From positions 13,144,001 through 13,208,000 of the forward strand of contig CM060731.1 of the NCBI GenBank assembly GCA_030704615.1: a stretch of DNA of 64,000 bases, written 5' to 3'. The stretch comes from Takakia lepidozioides. Lineage: Eukaryota; Streptophyta; Takakiopsida; Takakiales; Takakiaceae. This document shows positions 22,712 to 35,106 of the stretch, in pieces. The notes beneath the pieces are model-generated. The model was given only the letters and a program-made list of their open reading frames with translations, was not told where the DNA came from and did not search any database. Position 1 is the stretch's first letter. Each line of letters opens with the position of its first letter. The position numbers were made by a program, and so were the translations under genes.

Positions 22712-23657
22712 AGACATTCTCTGAGGCTTGCCATCGAGCGCATGCGCATTGAGGAGTCGTCAAAGGGTGAGCTAGTTAGCTTTGACACATGTCTCATGAT
22801 TCCCACCCTATAGGCAGGAAGTCATATTGGCTTCGTCTTTCCAAGATTTCCTTGGTTTTACAAAATGGGTGTGAGGAAGGGGTAGCTGTAGAGCCTGGCA
22901 ACAGGGAGTGGTTTCTTGGGCACTGTGAGTACACGGTGGGGTGCCATTTGTTTTTGGTGGTGCACCAAAGGCCCGGTGGCGAGCACTCTCGTATGCCTCA
23001 ACCCCTCCTCTCTCTCTCTCCTCATATGTCTGCAGCTGCAATCTGCCAATCTGGGTAATGTGTCACATCTGTACTCATGGCTAGAGCAGCAGTGCCCTTT
23101 CTTTTGTAATTCTTTGTCTGGATCCCTGACGAGGATACAAAGTTTCTTAAGTTTCTCTCTCTGGATGAATGGAAGGACTTGTTGATAAGGACGACTCAAA
23201 GGTTGGAGTGATTCAAATGATCTTTTTCCTATTCCCCCTTCATGAAGAGTAATTGGCTTACAGAACAGTTTTACTCTTCATTGGGACGAAGGCAGCAAAA
23301 CCTTAGTTCCGGTATCAGCAGGCTGTTTAAAAGTGGTCATTCAATGTGTAGTGTTGTTTGAAAACTGGTGGACGCTTTCTTCAGGCAAATGAGGGCCTTT
23401 GAGTTGAAGGTGGTTTAATCCTCCTGATAAGAGGTCGAACCCCTTTTTCTTAACAAAACCGACGCTACGTCGAATCGGACGTCTACATTAAGTTCTTACA
23501 TTGTTCCTATTTCAATTGCCTTCAAGTCCTATTTCAAGTGTTCCTATTCGATCAAAAGGAACATTGTTATCAGAAGCAGTCACTAGCGCGCAGCAACGCA
23601 TAGTTGAATGACGATACACTATTTATCTATCTTATTTTCATGAAAGTTATTGTGGTA
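22712..23657. other. no gene seen
   Basis: No supported coding sequence. An antisense-oriented CT-rich patch (CCTCCTCTCTCTCTCTCCTC) lies near 23007. Confidence 0.4.
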
Positions 23658-23730
23658 GCCGACCTAGCTCAGTTGGTAGAGCGCGTGGCTTTTAACCACG
23701 TGGTCGAGGGTTCGAATCCCTCGGTCGGCG
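23658..23730 (+). tRNA. tRNA-Lys (anticodon UUU)
   Basis: 73 bases fold into a full cloverleaf: a 7-bp acceptor stem (GCCGACC with GGTCGGC, discriminator G), a D arm with AGCTCAGTTGGTAGAGC, an anticodon arm CGTGG-CTTTTAA-CCACG giving anticodon TTT, and a T arm GAGGG-TTCGAAT-CCCTC. The A box (TAGCTCAGTTGG) and B box (GGTTCGAATCC) are intact. No encoded CCA and no intron. A T-run terminator is not obvious directly downstream. Confidence 0.95.
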
Positions 23731-26459
23731 TCCTTGGAGATGATTACCTTCATTTATGTAAGGGTTCGAGAGAGAATATCTTTTGCATTTGTTTGCTGTG
23801 TGTGAGTGACATCATGGGCTGCTTCCGACAACTCGGATTCACCACGTGTCGCCGAGCAGGGCCTTGCGGTGGTCTCCCAATTGCGCGTTGAGGGCGAGAA
23901 TGCTTTCTCTCACAGAAAGTTTAAGGGGGCTGGGACATTGTATCAGTTTTGTGGATTGTTGTCCCAGAAGTTCCTTGAATATACTGGCTATTTGTGTATT
24001 GCAAATGACAATATATGGCTACATGTATTTTTGGGCATTATCTAGACATGGCGAAACAACAAAATGTCATTTATGAATGAAAAGGCATTTGTTGTAAGTA
24101 TGCAAGCAATAGACAAAGTGGTGCAACGGGGAAAAAATACGTCCAAAAATGGCGACGAATGCTGGAGGATGAGCTTGCGTGGAGAAGCAGCTTGACGTGA
24201 TGAACAGCTGCAGATGGGAAGAAATGGTGAGGGCGGTGGCTCATGAGTGATGACTTGGGTTATCCAGAGGGCAGGGCTCTTAAAGGATAAGCTGTCAGGG
24301 AACAACTTGGCATGTGTGCAGCTGCCATACAGAGGGAGGCGGTGCCGCGATGGACGTTATGTTTATCACTTGGCAATGGCAATTAACTGAAAGATGAGCA
24401 AACGGGGGAAATTGGGGGCTTGAAGTGGAAGTACAACGACCAGTTAAGAGGAGGCAGTGATGGACTGGCGTGATAAATGGTGACTTAGATCATCTGTGGA
24501 ATATTGTTGGGGTATGAATGTACAGAGCAGAAAGCGGAGGGGCTTTTATATGCTGGGATTTCTTTGATGTAGCAAGATGTTTTCTTAGGGCAAGGTAGCA
24601 GAGCTGGTGGAAGGCAGAAAGGGTAGTTAGCGAACAGACAGGGAAGCTGCCAGCAATTAAGACAGTGCGCCAAGGATTGATGGACTCTTTAAAACCTAGA
24701 TTCTTTGGGGGATGAAGTTCCAAGGCGGCGAAGCGATCTGCTGAGTGGACTCTGTTTTTAGAAAGTATTCACCAAATGCATCCCACTACTTGGTGCATGC
24801 TGGTGCTGTACCAGACCCTAACTCTTGATAGATAGAGCCCTCATTCCCAATCCATGATACTATCCAGCAACTCCCTCTTGTCTCTACCCTAAAGCAAGTT
24901 CTCTGCAGATCTGATTGCCATTAAAACCTCAATGCAAAATTGATCCCAGACTCACAATGCTGGAACTAGAATATGAAAAGCAAGATCAAGACAATACACT
25001 CTGTGACTGAGGGATTGGAGAATTTCCCCTCAGTCAGCATACCAATCTACACTTCCATCACCTCCCTTTCTCTCTACATCTCCCTGGTTTGAAGTTCAGA
25101 CAGTCTCTCCATTCCATTTTTCAAAAATGTATCATCTCCCTCATGCTAACTTGAGAGCATCAACCAGAAATTTCAACAACATCTATCCTAAGTAAGAAGA
25201 AGGAGAAAACCCTTGAACTTAACTGCTTTATACTTCCAGTGAAGCGGTGGCCTTGCCTGCCCCGACTGGTACCTGACCCCTCCTGCCAGCAGACACCATA
25301 ACTCCGGCTGTCTCTTGTTTGCTACGATATTATCTGGTTGTTCCTGCTTTACATATAATTGCAGTAGGGATTCTCTTGTTTGATGTTGGGTTATCAGACT
25401 GAGAGAGTATAGGGCACTGGAAACTTGTCAATGGGTGCCTGAGTGCAAGCTAAGGTCTTAATTTGTTTGTGAGGTGCACACTTAGATAAGAAGGGGTAAC
25501 TACTGACTAACAAGCTGATTGCTGCTGCAAATAGTCAAGATAAGGAGGGACTCTGTTTTGGTGAGGAGAGAGGACTAAGGAAGGATGTGGTGTATGCTTG
25601 TGATTTCAAGGATGATTTCTGCAAAGGGCCCCACTGGATATCATGTCTCAATTGCACCTACATTACCTGTAGAAAGGGTGCATAGATAAACAAGGGCCAG
25701 GGGATCTGTTTGTTAGAGAAGAGTGAGAGAAAATCTAGAAAATGGGAGAGCTGCACAGAAAAAGGAAGAACGAAGGGATAACCAGTTGTAAGCTGAGAGA
25801 TAAAAATGGAGAAGCTTCCCAGTCCCATCCATGTTTTCTCTTCCGTTGCGGCATGGATGAGGGCATCTGGTCTCTGGTCATGAATAGTAAAGGGTCAATG
25901 ATTGAGGATAGTGATTTAGGGTAGCAAACTTGTCTTCACTAGGGCGTAGTGGGCTGGGGCAGCAAGCTTCTTTACACTACAAACCAGATTTAGATTTTTA
26001 CGAAAGGGATTCATGCCCTTCTTTTTTCACACTACAAATGTTTCATTTGTGTAAAACTTATGTTATTACATCTTGAAAAATATAGTATTTAGGTGGCATG
26101 ACAAATGAGTATGGAGTTTTGTTTTCATAAATGCCAGGGTACTAAAGGTACGTTCGTCCTACACTGATCCCAGTACTTGAACCATAGCGAGTTCAGCGAG
26201 TTTCATGTATTCATTGATGCGTTGATTAAGAAGACAGTCTGACCCACAACTTTGTGAGAGGGATCATATCAAAAGGCTCACCCATTGCTACAACCCAATT
26301 GTTTTTCATGGTCAACTTGAACAAAGAGCTCTATAAGTCCAAAACCTGTCCATCAAGAGGTGAATCTATTGGTGTCAATTTCCTGGACACACTATATACA
26401 CGTTTCAAGACAACCAAATGCAAAGGGAAAGTGGCTAGTATTGGGGATAAGCATTAACT
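23731..26459. other. no gene seen
   Basis: No convincing coding sequence on either strand. About 23846-23930 reads VAEQGLAVV..GENAFSHRKF and resembles a stretch near 31035-31092 (VASQGLVV..GENAF), so it is probably a dispersed gene or element fragment. Confidence 0.35.
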
Positions 26460-28020
26460 CATTATTTCATTGTCAGGGAAGTGTCTCTCCAATTCGTTGA
26501 TCAAAAGATATGCTGCAGTTGAAGATGACTAATGCTTCACCTCCCCAACCAAGTAAGTGAGATCATTTCTCGTAAGATGATTCAATAGTCCAATGGTTGG
26601 TGAATGAGCATGTACCAGATAAGACTAGCCTAAGATCCGAAAAGCCAAGTGCTCATTGTCAGTGTTCAAATCAGTCATCCAGTCATGTGTGATGCATGTC
26701 GAGCTGTTGTCAACCACGTCAAAGAAGTCTTGGAAGGAATCGGAGTTGAAGGTATTATCGAAGTTGTTGTACATTGAGTATCAATCAGCTTGACAGATCT
26801 GGATAGCGGCAACAAAATCGCAAACAAAGGCATCTCGAGACTGTACGAACAATATCAAAATTTTGTTGACACACTCCAGTAAGGGAAAAATACATGGCAA
26901 CCCCAAGATGGCATCTACATCACATAGAGCAGTCAAGTTAGATTTAGCAGTTGCATAAGAAGAAGAGTCAGCGGCCATCTTCACGATCAACGTTTTGTAC
27001 TCGGCCTGAACTCTTTTCAAAAGTACTGCTAACATGCTAATCCACCTTGTCTTCACATTCCTCAGTATCTTCAGTCCTTCTGTTCCACAATATCAACCAG
27101 TTTTGAAAATTCAAGACAACGTTTGGGTGATGAAGAATAGTACCCATACAATACCTGAAGCAAGTCTTTGATAGCTGAAGCAATCTGGTAACAATGGACA
27201 GTTTGATAAAGCCTACACAGCTAAGTTTGTCCGATGTGCCATGCAATGTACATCGATAAGAAATGGAGTATGTTGCTCCTTCATTTGAATTGTGACACCA
27301 ATCCTTAGACCTTGGAAGGTTGACAATCATCAACACCTAGACACATTAGTCTCTCACCAATGTTCTGCTCTGAGAGCTCACCATCGTATATCAGACTCCC
27401 CCAAATGACTTCAGTTAGGTGATCTACACTTCCTCCCTCAACAATTTGTTCAAGGGTCAGTAAGACAGGGATATGCTTCCACCCTAAACCACATACACAT
27501 GGACTGACAACCAACTGTGGTTGTCAATAGTGTTATTTCATCAAGAGATATGGACAAAAACTTGGATCCCCTCACAACATCTTTGGTTGTCTGTAACACC
27601 ATTCTGTGCATACTGGCTGCCATCTCCCATACTGACGAGTCACTGCACTGCTTGACAGAGTTCCGAGGCACCTTAAAAAACTAATACAAACTTTGGGACC
27701 CTCCATAATCTGTCATGGGTCGACCATCATATAAAAGGTGAAATATTGTAACAAATTACGCAAGCTTCATCATTCCCTCTGCAACTAAACCATGCGCCAT
27801 TTAATCCAAGACAATTTCACAACGAGCAGATCGTTCGACATTCCGGACATGTGCATTGTTTTGCACAAAGTAAAAATTACCCAGTGTCACCCCATGTATT
27901 GCTACAAGGCTTGTCTTTCTTCTTCTAGTTGTATGTTTCCACAATGAGTCTAACTTAGGAACAAAAAGCTTATCTCTGCCCTCTATCTTGGTACACATTT
28001 TTGCACCGGACCTGATGGAT
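26460..28020 (-). pseudogene. hAT-like (DUF4371-type) transposase relic
   Basis: Minus-strand pieces in order match the common plant hAT-like zinc-finger transposase: LDSLWKHTTRRRKTSL..GNFYF (28000-27800), SKFLSISLDEITLLTT (27580-27530), LEQIVEGGSVDHLTEVIWG..IGERLMCLGVD (27455-27320), KTRWISMLAVLLKRVQAEYK and CDVDAILGLPCIFPLLECVNK (27050-26870), and RDAFVCDFVAA (26830-26800). The pieces lie in different frames with many stops. Transposases of this type cut and paste DNA elements; this copy is dead. No terminal repeats recognised. Confidence 0.75.
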
Positions 28021-29343
28021 TATCCCATCTTGACCTCAAACAGATTCAGCCCAAGGAAGTTTGCTCGCCCAAATGTCTTAAAATTTCCTATGAATCTCAC
28101 ACTCATGCTTCCATTTTTTTTTTTCCAGCAACGACAACCTCAAGACGATCGAGCAAGGTCACGTCAACCACCTTAGGCACGACATCGAAACAATTAACAG
28201 TAATAGATGTGCTAAAGGAAGCCACATCTAACCCACGGACCCTCATATCAAAGAAAGCTTTGAATCTAAAATTTGACGGTGGTATGAGCAAGAAATCCTC
28301 AGTAAAAATCACATAACCTCAGAATCCCAGTGCTCCTCAGAAACCACTGACTCTCCCTCTATATGACCCACAAACCTTGAACGAGATATTCACACAAATG
28401 CATGGTTACTTTATACATCGACAAAGAACCATGCAACCCTAACTGAAGAGGAGCGAAGAAAATTTGATTCGCCGAACTCCTACTTATTGCAGCGCACGGC
28501 AAGGCTGCGCCAACGCTGCTACATTCAACCATTATTCAAAATTCAGCGGCTATCCAAAGTGGTGCTTCTACGCCATAAATGCCATAAACCATCCCTCTTC
28601 TCCTGCTCCTACCAACCTAGTGTTATTATACACCCCATGTAGTGCAAGATGGAAACAACCACTCCAACCATCGAGCAGCTGGCAATAATGCATGCAAGCT
28701 GCCTATGAGTCTGGCTTCCCCTTCCCCCATCCAACGGGGAAGAAGGCGCATCTCATGCAGCCATTATGATGGATTTGGCAAAATGGCCTCTAATGGACAG
28801 GGCCCACGCAAACTTGGGGGGGTTATTCAGCTCAGCTCTTCTATTAATTTAATATAGCTATGGTTCATGTTTGCGTCTTTTTTTGGAGCCTTGCCTATGC
28901 AGAGCCCATTAAAGTAGGGACTAACTTGGTAAGTAAGTAGTAAGAGGCAGGGGATGAGAGCGCTCTTCTCCTTTATAGAACTGATGATGGTGTAGCTCTA
29001 AAGCCCCACGGATGAGAAACACATGAAGCAGTAGAAGACAAATCGCTTTTGAATATCTGGGGGTGGGTAACTTGATGGATGCATTAGTGATTTTGAGCAT
29101 AGAACTGATGATGGAGGTCAACAATTTCTAAAGTAAATTTCTTAACGATTATGTTTTTCTCTGTGAATTTGTGTAATGTTCATCTATTTGGTGAATGACG
29201 TTACGTTATACAGATATGACGAAAGATTATCCAAGAATTACAAGGTTACTCTGAAGAGGTTTACCCCCATTGCTTTGACAAGCGGAGAGTGATTAAGCAG
29301 TAAACACAATAGCACTTGAAGAATAGTTTGCAATAGGAGAGGT
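28021..29343. other. no gene seen
   Basis: Possible 5' remains of the hAT element (minus-strand open segment 28312-28103), otherwise nothing supported. Confidence 0.3.
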
Positions 29344-29643
29344 TGGGATTGCTACAAAACAAGTGTGCGTTAACGCACAGTTAATTTCCAGCCCCAGTCA
29401 AAATCAGATTTATTATTTTTTGGGATCCGACGTGGGCTAATGATTAAAAATGATTTTTTTTTTTCCTCTTTTTTGGTTTTGATGGGGGCTGGAAAACAAG
29501 TGTGCATCAATGCACACTTGTTTTAACAGCCAAAACACACACACACACACCCCAAAATGAAAAAAATAAAATTAAAAATGTTTTTTTTTTTTTGGGTTGG
29601 AAGACAAGTGTGCGTCAATGCACATTTGTTTTACAGCAACCCC
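29344..29643. mobile_element. fold-back MITE-like element
   Basis: The ends form an imperfect inverted repeat of about 30 bases: the left end GGATTGCTACAAAACAAGTG continues TGCGTTAACGCAC, and the complement of the right end reads GGGGTTGCTGTAAAACAAAT, then GTGCATTGACGCAC. Inside, CCAGCCCC near 29370 pairs with GGGGCTGG near 29485, and a perfect 15-bp hairpin (AAAACAAGTGTGCAT) sits at about 29493-29525. No coding capacity. Typical of a miniature inverted-repeat element. Confidence 0.55.
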
Positions 29644-29844
29644 ATACCTCTCGTATTGTCTCAGGTACCTATTATACTGAGAGCTCTCTTTCATGTTGCA
29701 ATATAATAAATGATATGAGAGGCTTGGGGTTAGGGTTGCTAAGGATCAGAGAGGGTTAGGGTTGCTGTCATTTCATAGATGTTTCTCCACCACGATAATG
29801 ATAGGTATAAACAATCATCATCTCCGGATCTGTTATGGAGGATA

Positions 29845-30135
29845 AGACATACGACATCATGGTGACAAATCTCTTAATTATTCTCCAATTTGTTCTGTGG
29901 CAATGGATGAGTCATGTCCACGAGAATAGACACCCTTACTAGTTGATGTTGTGGCGTGGGCCATAAATTCAGCCACGTAGACGAAAGGACAAAAGACATA
30001 CGACATCATGGTGATAAATCTCTTAATTATTCTCCAATTTGTTCTGCGACAATAAAGGAGTCATGTCCACGAGAATAGACACCCTTACTAGTTGATGATG
30101 TGGGGTGGGCCATGAGTTCAGCCACATAGACAATC
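29845..30135. repeat. two-copy tandem duplication, 149-bp period
   Basis: AGACATACGACATCATGGTG starts both copies (29845 and 29994). They stay nearly identical through CTCTTAATTATTCTCCAATT and GAATAGACACCCTTACTAG. A perfect palindrome CGTGAGCCTAGGCTCACG follows at about 30136-30153. Confidence 0.75.
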
Positions 30136-30379
30136 GTGAGCCTAGGCTCACGCCACATCATCAAAGCGTGGGTGTAGACTCACAGGCTCACGGCCTAGCG
30201 TCGTTGATCTTTTACTGTCACCCATAACAAATGCAAAGGTCAACAATGTGGTTCAAAAATGGTGTCAATATTGGTACAAATATCATTCGAGGCTGGTTGA
30301 AACATATGGCAGCTAGAGTAGCAATTGTTGAAGTCCTAGCATCCTTTCTCGTCTGAAATGAGCACAAGTGACTGCTCCA

Positions 30380-30850
30380 TCCATCTTTACTAGGGTAGCC
30401 TATGCCGTTGGCCCAAGTGTCCAGTGTCATCTAAGTCGAAGTGCAATCCCCTATGTGTCCAAGTGCATCTCCTATGTTGAGGCCTATGTGTGAAGAATTG
30501 AAATCGATATACTAAAATAAAGTTGGATGTTTGTTTAGTTACAAAGAATGTGCGGTACCTATATGAATGAACTCATGTTTAAAGAACATGAACAAAATGA
30601 GCAACAATGTAATGTGATTCAAAGATTGGAATTTGGTGAAAGCCCACTTTGCTATTTTTCACGAATTTCTAGCGACCAAAAGTACTTGAAATCCCATATC
30701 TCCCACACCGTAGGTCCAAAAATTATGAGATCAAGTCGGTGCACCCTCCTCATCGAGGGCTGTCCAACAGTACCAAGCACCAGGGCTGGGCCCGTGGGTT
30801 GGGAGATCTCAACGCTACAAAACAAAACAAAACAAAAAAACAAACAAACT
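30380..30850 (-). repeat. inverted minisatellite fragment and R2 repeat copy
   Basis: 30380-30500 is the complement of the minisatellite phrases (GCCGTTGGCCCAAGTGTCC, GTCATCTAAGTC). 30640-30850 is the complement of the R2 repeat at 12030-12220, including GTTGAGATCTCCCAACC and the TTTTGTTTTG start. Confidence 0.6.
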
Positions 30851-31380
30851 ATCTTGCTTCATGTATGGATGTGTCGCCACAATACTACTACCTACATTGC
30901 AATGCGGATGTATTTTGCCAGAATATTCCTATCCAACTTTGCCGAGTAATGTCTCAAAGTAATGTCGCTTCACATTCCCAAAAAACATTCTCGCCGGAGA
31001 AACGTGGAAGATCGAGAAACGACGGATCCCCCACAGTGTCGCCTCGCAGGGCCTTGTTGTGAGACCGAATGGAGAGAATGCTTTCTAGCTATCTGGGTAA
31101 TCATGTGTTTATGAGAAAAAGAGATGGAAGTGGAAATCCCCTGGACTTAACGGATAACTTTATTTTGAGACTCTTGGAATTCTCCGAGGGCCCATCAATG
31201 AAAGGTGAGACTCTCAAGACTGGATGCCGAGGACAACTAGATATCATATTTTCAGCATTGCTCCTTTATTGTAAGCTGCAGAACATCAATTTGGAGTGGA
31301 CGTTCGGATTCTCCACTAGTACTCTCTCTCGCGACTTGTCTAGCGATCAAGGAGCATCGCTGCTCACATCCAGTCCCAAC
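30851..31380. other. unassigned; weak plus-strand open stretch
   Basis: An open stretch at 31069-31395 reads LDLTDNFILRLLEFSEG and CKLQNINLEWTFGFS and could be a fragment of a coding element. No family recognised. Confidence 0.25.
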
Positions 31381-31580
31381 GACGCAATGGCGTGAGCGTT
31401 GCGCGTGAGCGCGCGAGCGTACGCTCACACAGGAGTGACGTGGCGTGAGCGTACGCTCACGCCAGCTGACGTGGCGTGAGCCTGCAAACACGCTGACGTG
31501 GCGTGAGCGTCATGTCAGCATGCTGATGTGGCGGTAAATGATGACATGACACTGTCCGTCATCTGCCACGTCAGCATTAA
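31381..31580. repeat. palindrome and TGACGTGGC motif cluster
   Basis: TGACGTGGC occurs at 31436-31444, 31467-31475 and 31494-31502, and inverted at 31565-31573. Between them are GTGAGC..GCTCAC palindromes, including a perfect 22-bp one at 31442-31463 with core GTGAGCGTACGCTCAC. TGACGTGG is the ACGT-core site of plant bZIP factors. Very similar modules lie at 45371-45430. It could be regulatory DNA or a terminal region of an unknown element. Confidence 0.6.
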
Positions 31581-32028
31581 CATGCGCCGCCTATAACCGT
31601 GGATGGTCCTATGATCGTGGAATTAATGCAGGGAATCTTGCCTAAATAGAATCAAGACGAGCGTTGAGGCCTACAATTGCAGCATCCAACATTGTGCAAT
31701 TACAAATGCTTGTTTCACTTTTACAATTACGAGGACGACAAAATATCCTCACAAAAGTGTGCGCCATAAAGGCTGCCACGGGAAGACCTTCCTCCCTCCT
31801 CAAATAACAATGAGAGTTAGGATCATCTTCAAAAGATGATTGTAGTGCATAGCGACAGCAAGACATGTAGACTTCGAATGGTGCAATGACAAATGTGCAC
31901 TACCTAAAAGTTGTCACTCAGAGCTCACTCCGTATAGTTGGAGGCCATATCATTGCACAGCCGACGAATTGATGTGAATTACACATTTCAAATCATGGTC
32001 ATCCACATACCACATTACATAGTTCATG
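31581..32028. other. 3' flank of the transposase gene
   Basis: No gene supported. A minus-strand open stretch at 31866-31642 is unrecognised. Confidence 0.3.
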
Positions 32029-35000
32029 CTACCCATGTGTTGTATCCCGCTGCAAAAAAGTATCGACCTCATTGAAACTCATAGTGGCCTGGTGAATGAA
32101 GTTGTCACGTTTGGGATCGCAAACCATCCTCCTCAAAAATATGAAATACAAATGTTTGCAGGGTATGAATTTACCTCTCTTGCCCAAACTGGTTGATAGC
32201 ATATTCACAAAATCAGGACATGTGCAATTGGGGAAATTGGAAACCATGATGTCGTAGGTCCTGTCATGAACAACAGATGTGGAAGTGATGATTGTGAATA
32301 CCCGACCATATCCTGGATCGGGTACTTCCGTGGTGCTTCCAACACGAGCTTGGAGCATTCTTGCGGACTCCACTTTGCCAAAGTGTTCAGCGGTTGGAGG
32401 GAAACGCCGAACGAGCTTTCCATCTCGTTTGGTTGGCCACAAGTCAGGATTTGCCGGGGGGACCCGGGAGGACGTAGAAGTAGTAGCACATGCATGGAGT
32501 TGGGGTTGTCTCGCAAGGGAAAAACCTGTTCCGGACATGGAGCTGTCATGCAGGGGAACACGAGGCTTCAAGAAGTTATCACGGTCTGCCCTGTGGGAAT
32601 CTGAATCCAAACCAGGTGGAGTGTTCAATTTCCTCTTACAGGAGCCGAATCTCTCCTCCCCTTCAAGATGTGGAACTCTAGAAACAAGTGGCATTCCCTG
32701 GGCATACATGCTCACCGCCCGTGCTATCTTGATTGGATCCCCAGATCTGTTTGCAGCACGCAACATCAACTCCCATTTGTCCGGACCCTTGCCACCAACC
32801 CCACCTCGTAAGAAATCACGGTATCGGGTTTGTTGTTGCAAGGCACGTATCAAATCATCTGTTGTTGCCACATACAAATCCCGACCTCGTTTCCCAGACT
32901 GCTGCAACCATGCGTTGTGCACAGTTTCTGCCAAATTGCAAGATGGCATGTCCGCCATTTCCTCAATGGACATGTTCTGCAAAGAGGATAACCACACTTC
33001 AGAACAGTGCACAGGAAACAACATAAAGAAAGCAATGAGTCAAAAATATGGAAAGCAAATGTATGAATAAAGCATGAAATAGAAGCCTCGTACCATTGTC
33101 ATGGCTGCTCCCCACTGTCTATACTGGAAGTGCCAAAACGCCAGCCAATCTTCCAATGCTCTCATACTCTCAAGTGATGCAGCTCCAGAAGAGAACCACC
33201 AAGCACGAATTGTCTGGAACAAAGTGTCCGCCTCCTTCATTGTTCTAGCATCTTTGTACTCTTTGCACAATTTACGGTGCTGAGTCTGCATCTCTGGTTT
33301 GATGTCCGACTTTGTATGTTTTTCCAGAGATTGTGTCCAATGGAATAGACATGTACGCTCTCTTCCTGGCCTAGGCACTTTTGGGTCGCCCGATCCGAAG
33401 ACAATACGAACAGCATTGAAATTTGCTTGAGCACTATCCGCCATGAAACCTACGAAATTTGGAGATGGCAGCCCATGGCAGCCCATGACACATATCAGGG
33501 AATTCCACATGAGCTTCTGGGATTCCGTATCCTCGGATTGCATGTCACAAACTGCAATTGTCATAACTCGTTGGTACACTGGATCGTAGACATGACAAGC
33601 CATTGTCGTCCAATCCTTCACTCGTTTCACATGATCAAACATAAGAAAACAGTTCTGCAAGTCCCCAGTCTTCTGCATCCGCTTCACGAGGCTAACCCCA
33701 CTGCCCTCCCCAACAGTCGACATTTTGAAAAGATAAACTTTGATGGCACCTTGACCTGGGAATACATTGTCCTGGATGTAATCGTACTTGCTCACTCGTT
33801 TCAATTCCAAAATATTGTCTATGTAGCCTCTGATCCCAGAGCCCATTCTCAATGCATTGATCTGATGCCGAATGTTAGGTGAACTTAAAGTGGAGAAATG
33901 ATCCATGACCAGGTCCAATGCTGCACCGTCAAGTTTAGTCCCCACAAAATCCCCTTCACTCAAAATATAGCTTTCCAAGAAGGACTTGCTTGCGCCAAGA
34001 GCAATTGCAGATGTTGTTGCGGATGGGTTTCTCCCGAACTCATGTTTGATCAACCTCGATACTGTCTCAACACTCTCCCTGTAATCCCCCTTCGAGACAG
34101 GATGGTTATGGAATCCGAAATGCACACAAGCTCTCGTCATTGTTTTCAAACGGTGGACAACATAGTACATTCTTGCTCCGCAAAGCGCCAAGCAGGATGG
34201 CACAAGTTTGCAGAATTTGCAGACGAAAGTGTTTGCCGGTGGAGGGGCAGTCCCAGGCTGAAATGGATTTTCCGCCAGACCCTCCCATTCGCTTTGATTA
34301 TGAACCCCAGACTGAAGAAAGTGTCTACAATTCAAATTATCACACCTAAGGTGTCCATTGCAAACTGTCCTCCTGAAAACAAGCTTGTCATCATTCTGAA
34401 TATTGGATGTTTTTGTTCTGCACCACGGGTGCCCGTCGTGTTTCTTGTCCATTCCATGCATCATGATTGTTACACCTCCAACTCGCGGAGGAGGAGGCAG
34501 CTCGAATAGGATATCGCCATCAAAAGTCTCCGGCAAGAACTTCACAGGCACCTGCTTCAAAGATTCCCAATCAATTCCCCGCAACTCACTTTTGAATCCA
34601 GCCATTCTTCCCATCGCCCGCAATTTTGGAATGACACTACAAATCTCTTCTTCATCAGCTTCTCCAACCACAGTAGGAAGGACTGGATTTGGAATTTCAC
34701 TTATGTCATCATCGGAAGAATCCGAAAGCTCAACGATTGGAGTGGAGGACGTCTGTTCTTTTTTCACCACCACCTCCCTCTTGTCTTCAACGACCGAAGC
34801 AGCAGTCCCGGGCGTCACATATGACCCAAGGGACTTTCGCCGAGGCTCTCCAAGTACTCTGTATCGACCAGGACGCACTCTCCACTGGCTGATATGAGCC
34901 GTCTCATCACGGTTTTGGAAAGAGTATTTCAACAACTTCCCTTTAAGATCGTACACCTCTTTCTCTAAAAAGATGGAGCCATTCTGCAGCTGAAAACGGG

Positions 35001-35106
35001 TAGCCAAGACATGTTCCAGAACAATTGCAAATCCATTGTCAAGGACTTCCTGGGAGAACGGCACTGGTTTGTCGTCAGAGAAGAACTCCGCTTCAGAGGA
35101 AGCCAT
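32029..35106 (-). CDS. MULE-like transposase with GCM/WRKY-type and SWIM zinc fingers
   Basis: Two exons, 35106-33094 and 32976-32029, with a 117-bp GT..AG intron, encode 986 aa with no internal stop. The start MASSEAEF was chosen; an upstream in-frame ATG at 35226 would add 40 residues. In order: an acidic Ser/Asp-rich region (126-153); a Cys/His cluster at about 229-336 (C-NGHLRC-x4-C, VCKFC, CGARMYYVV, ending FGFHNHP) resembling WRKY-GCM1 zinc fingers of transposons; a MULE-type DDE core at about 480-670 (ADSAQANFNAVR with Asp 557, CLFH 586-589, Glu in EDWLAFW); a Ser-rich region; and a SWIM finger (CTC at 922-924, CKH at 944-946). Such proteins cut and paste DNA or are tamed as regulators. 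It faces the methyltransferase-like gene head to head. No terminal inverted repeats identified. Confidence 0.8.

Noticed and set aside
24042-24723. Minus-strand open frames of 77-87 codons
   Set aside because: Low-complexity Ser/Pro/Leu readings without recognisable motifs or splice context.
29726-29765. Telomere-like GGTTAGGGTTG repeats
   Set aside because: Only two or three imperfect units, not a telomeric tract.
33427-34509. Plus-strand open frames of 151 and 203 codons
   Set aside because: Antisense shadows of the transposase gene with no family features.
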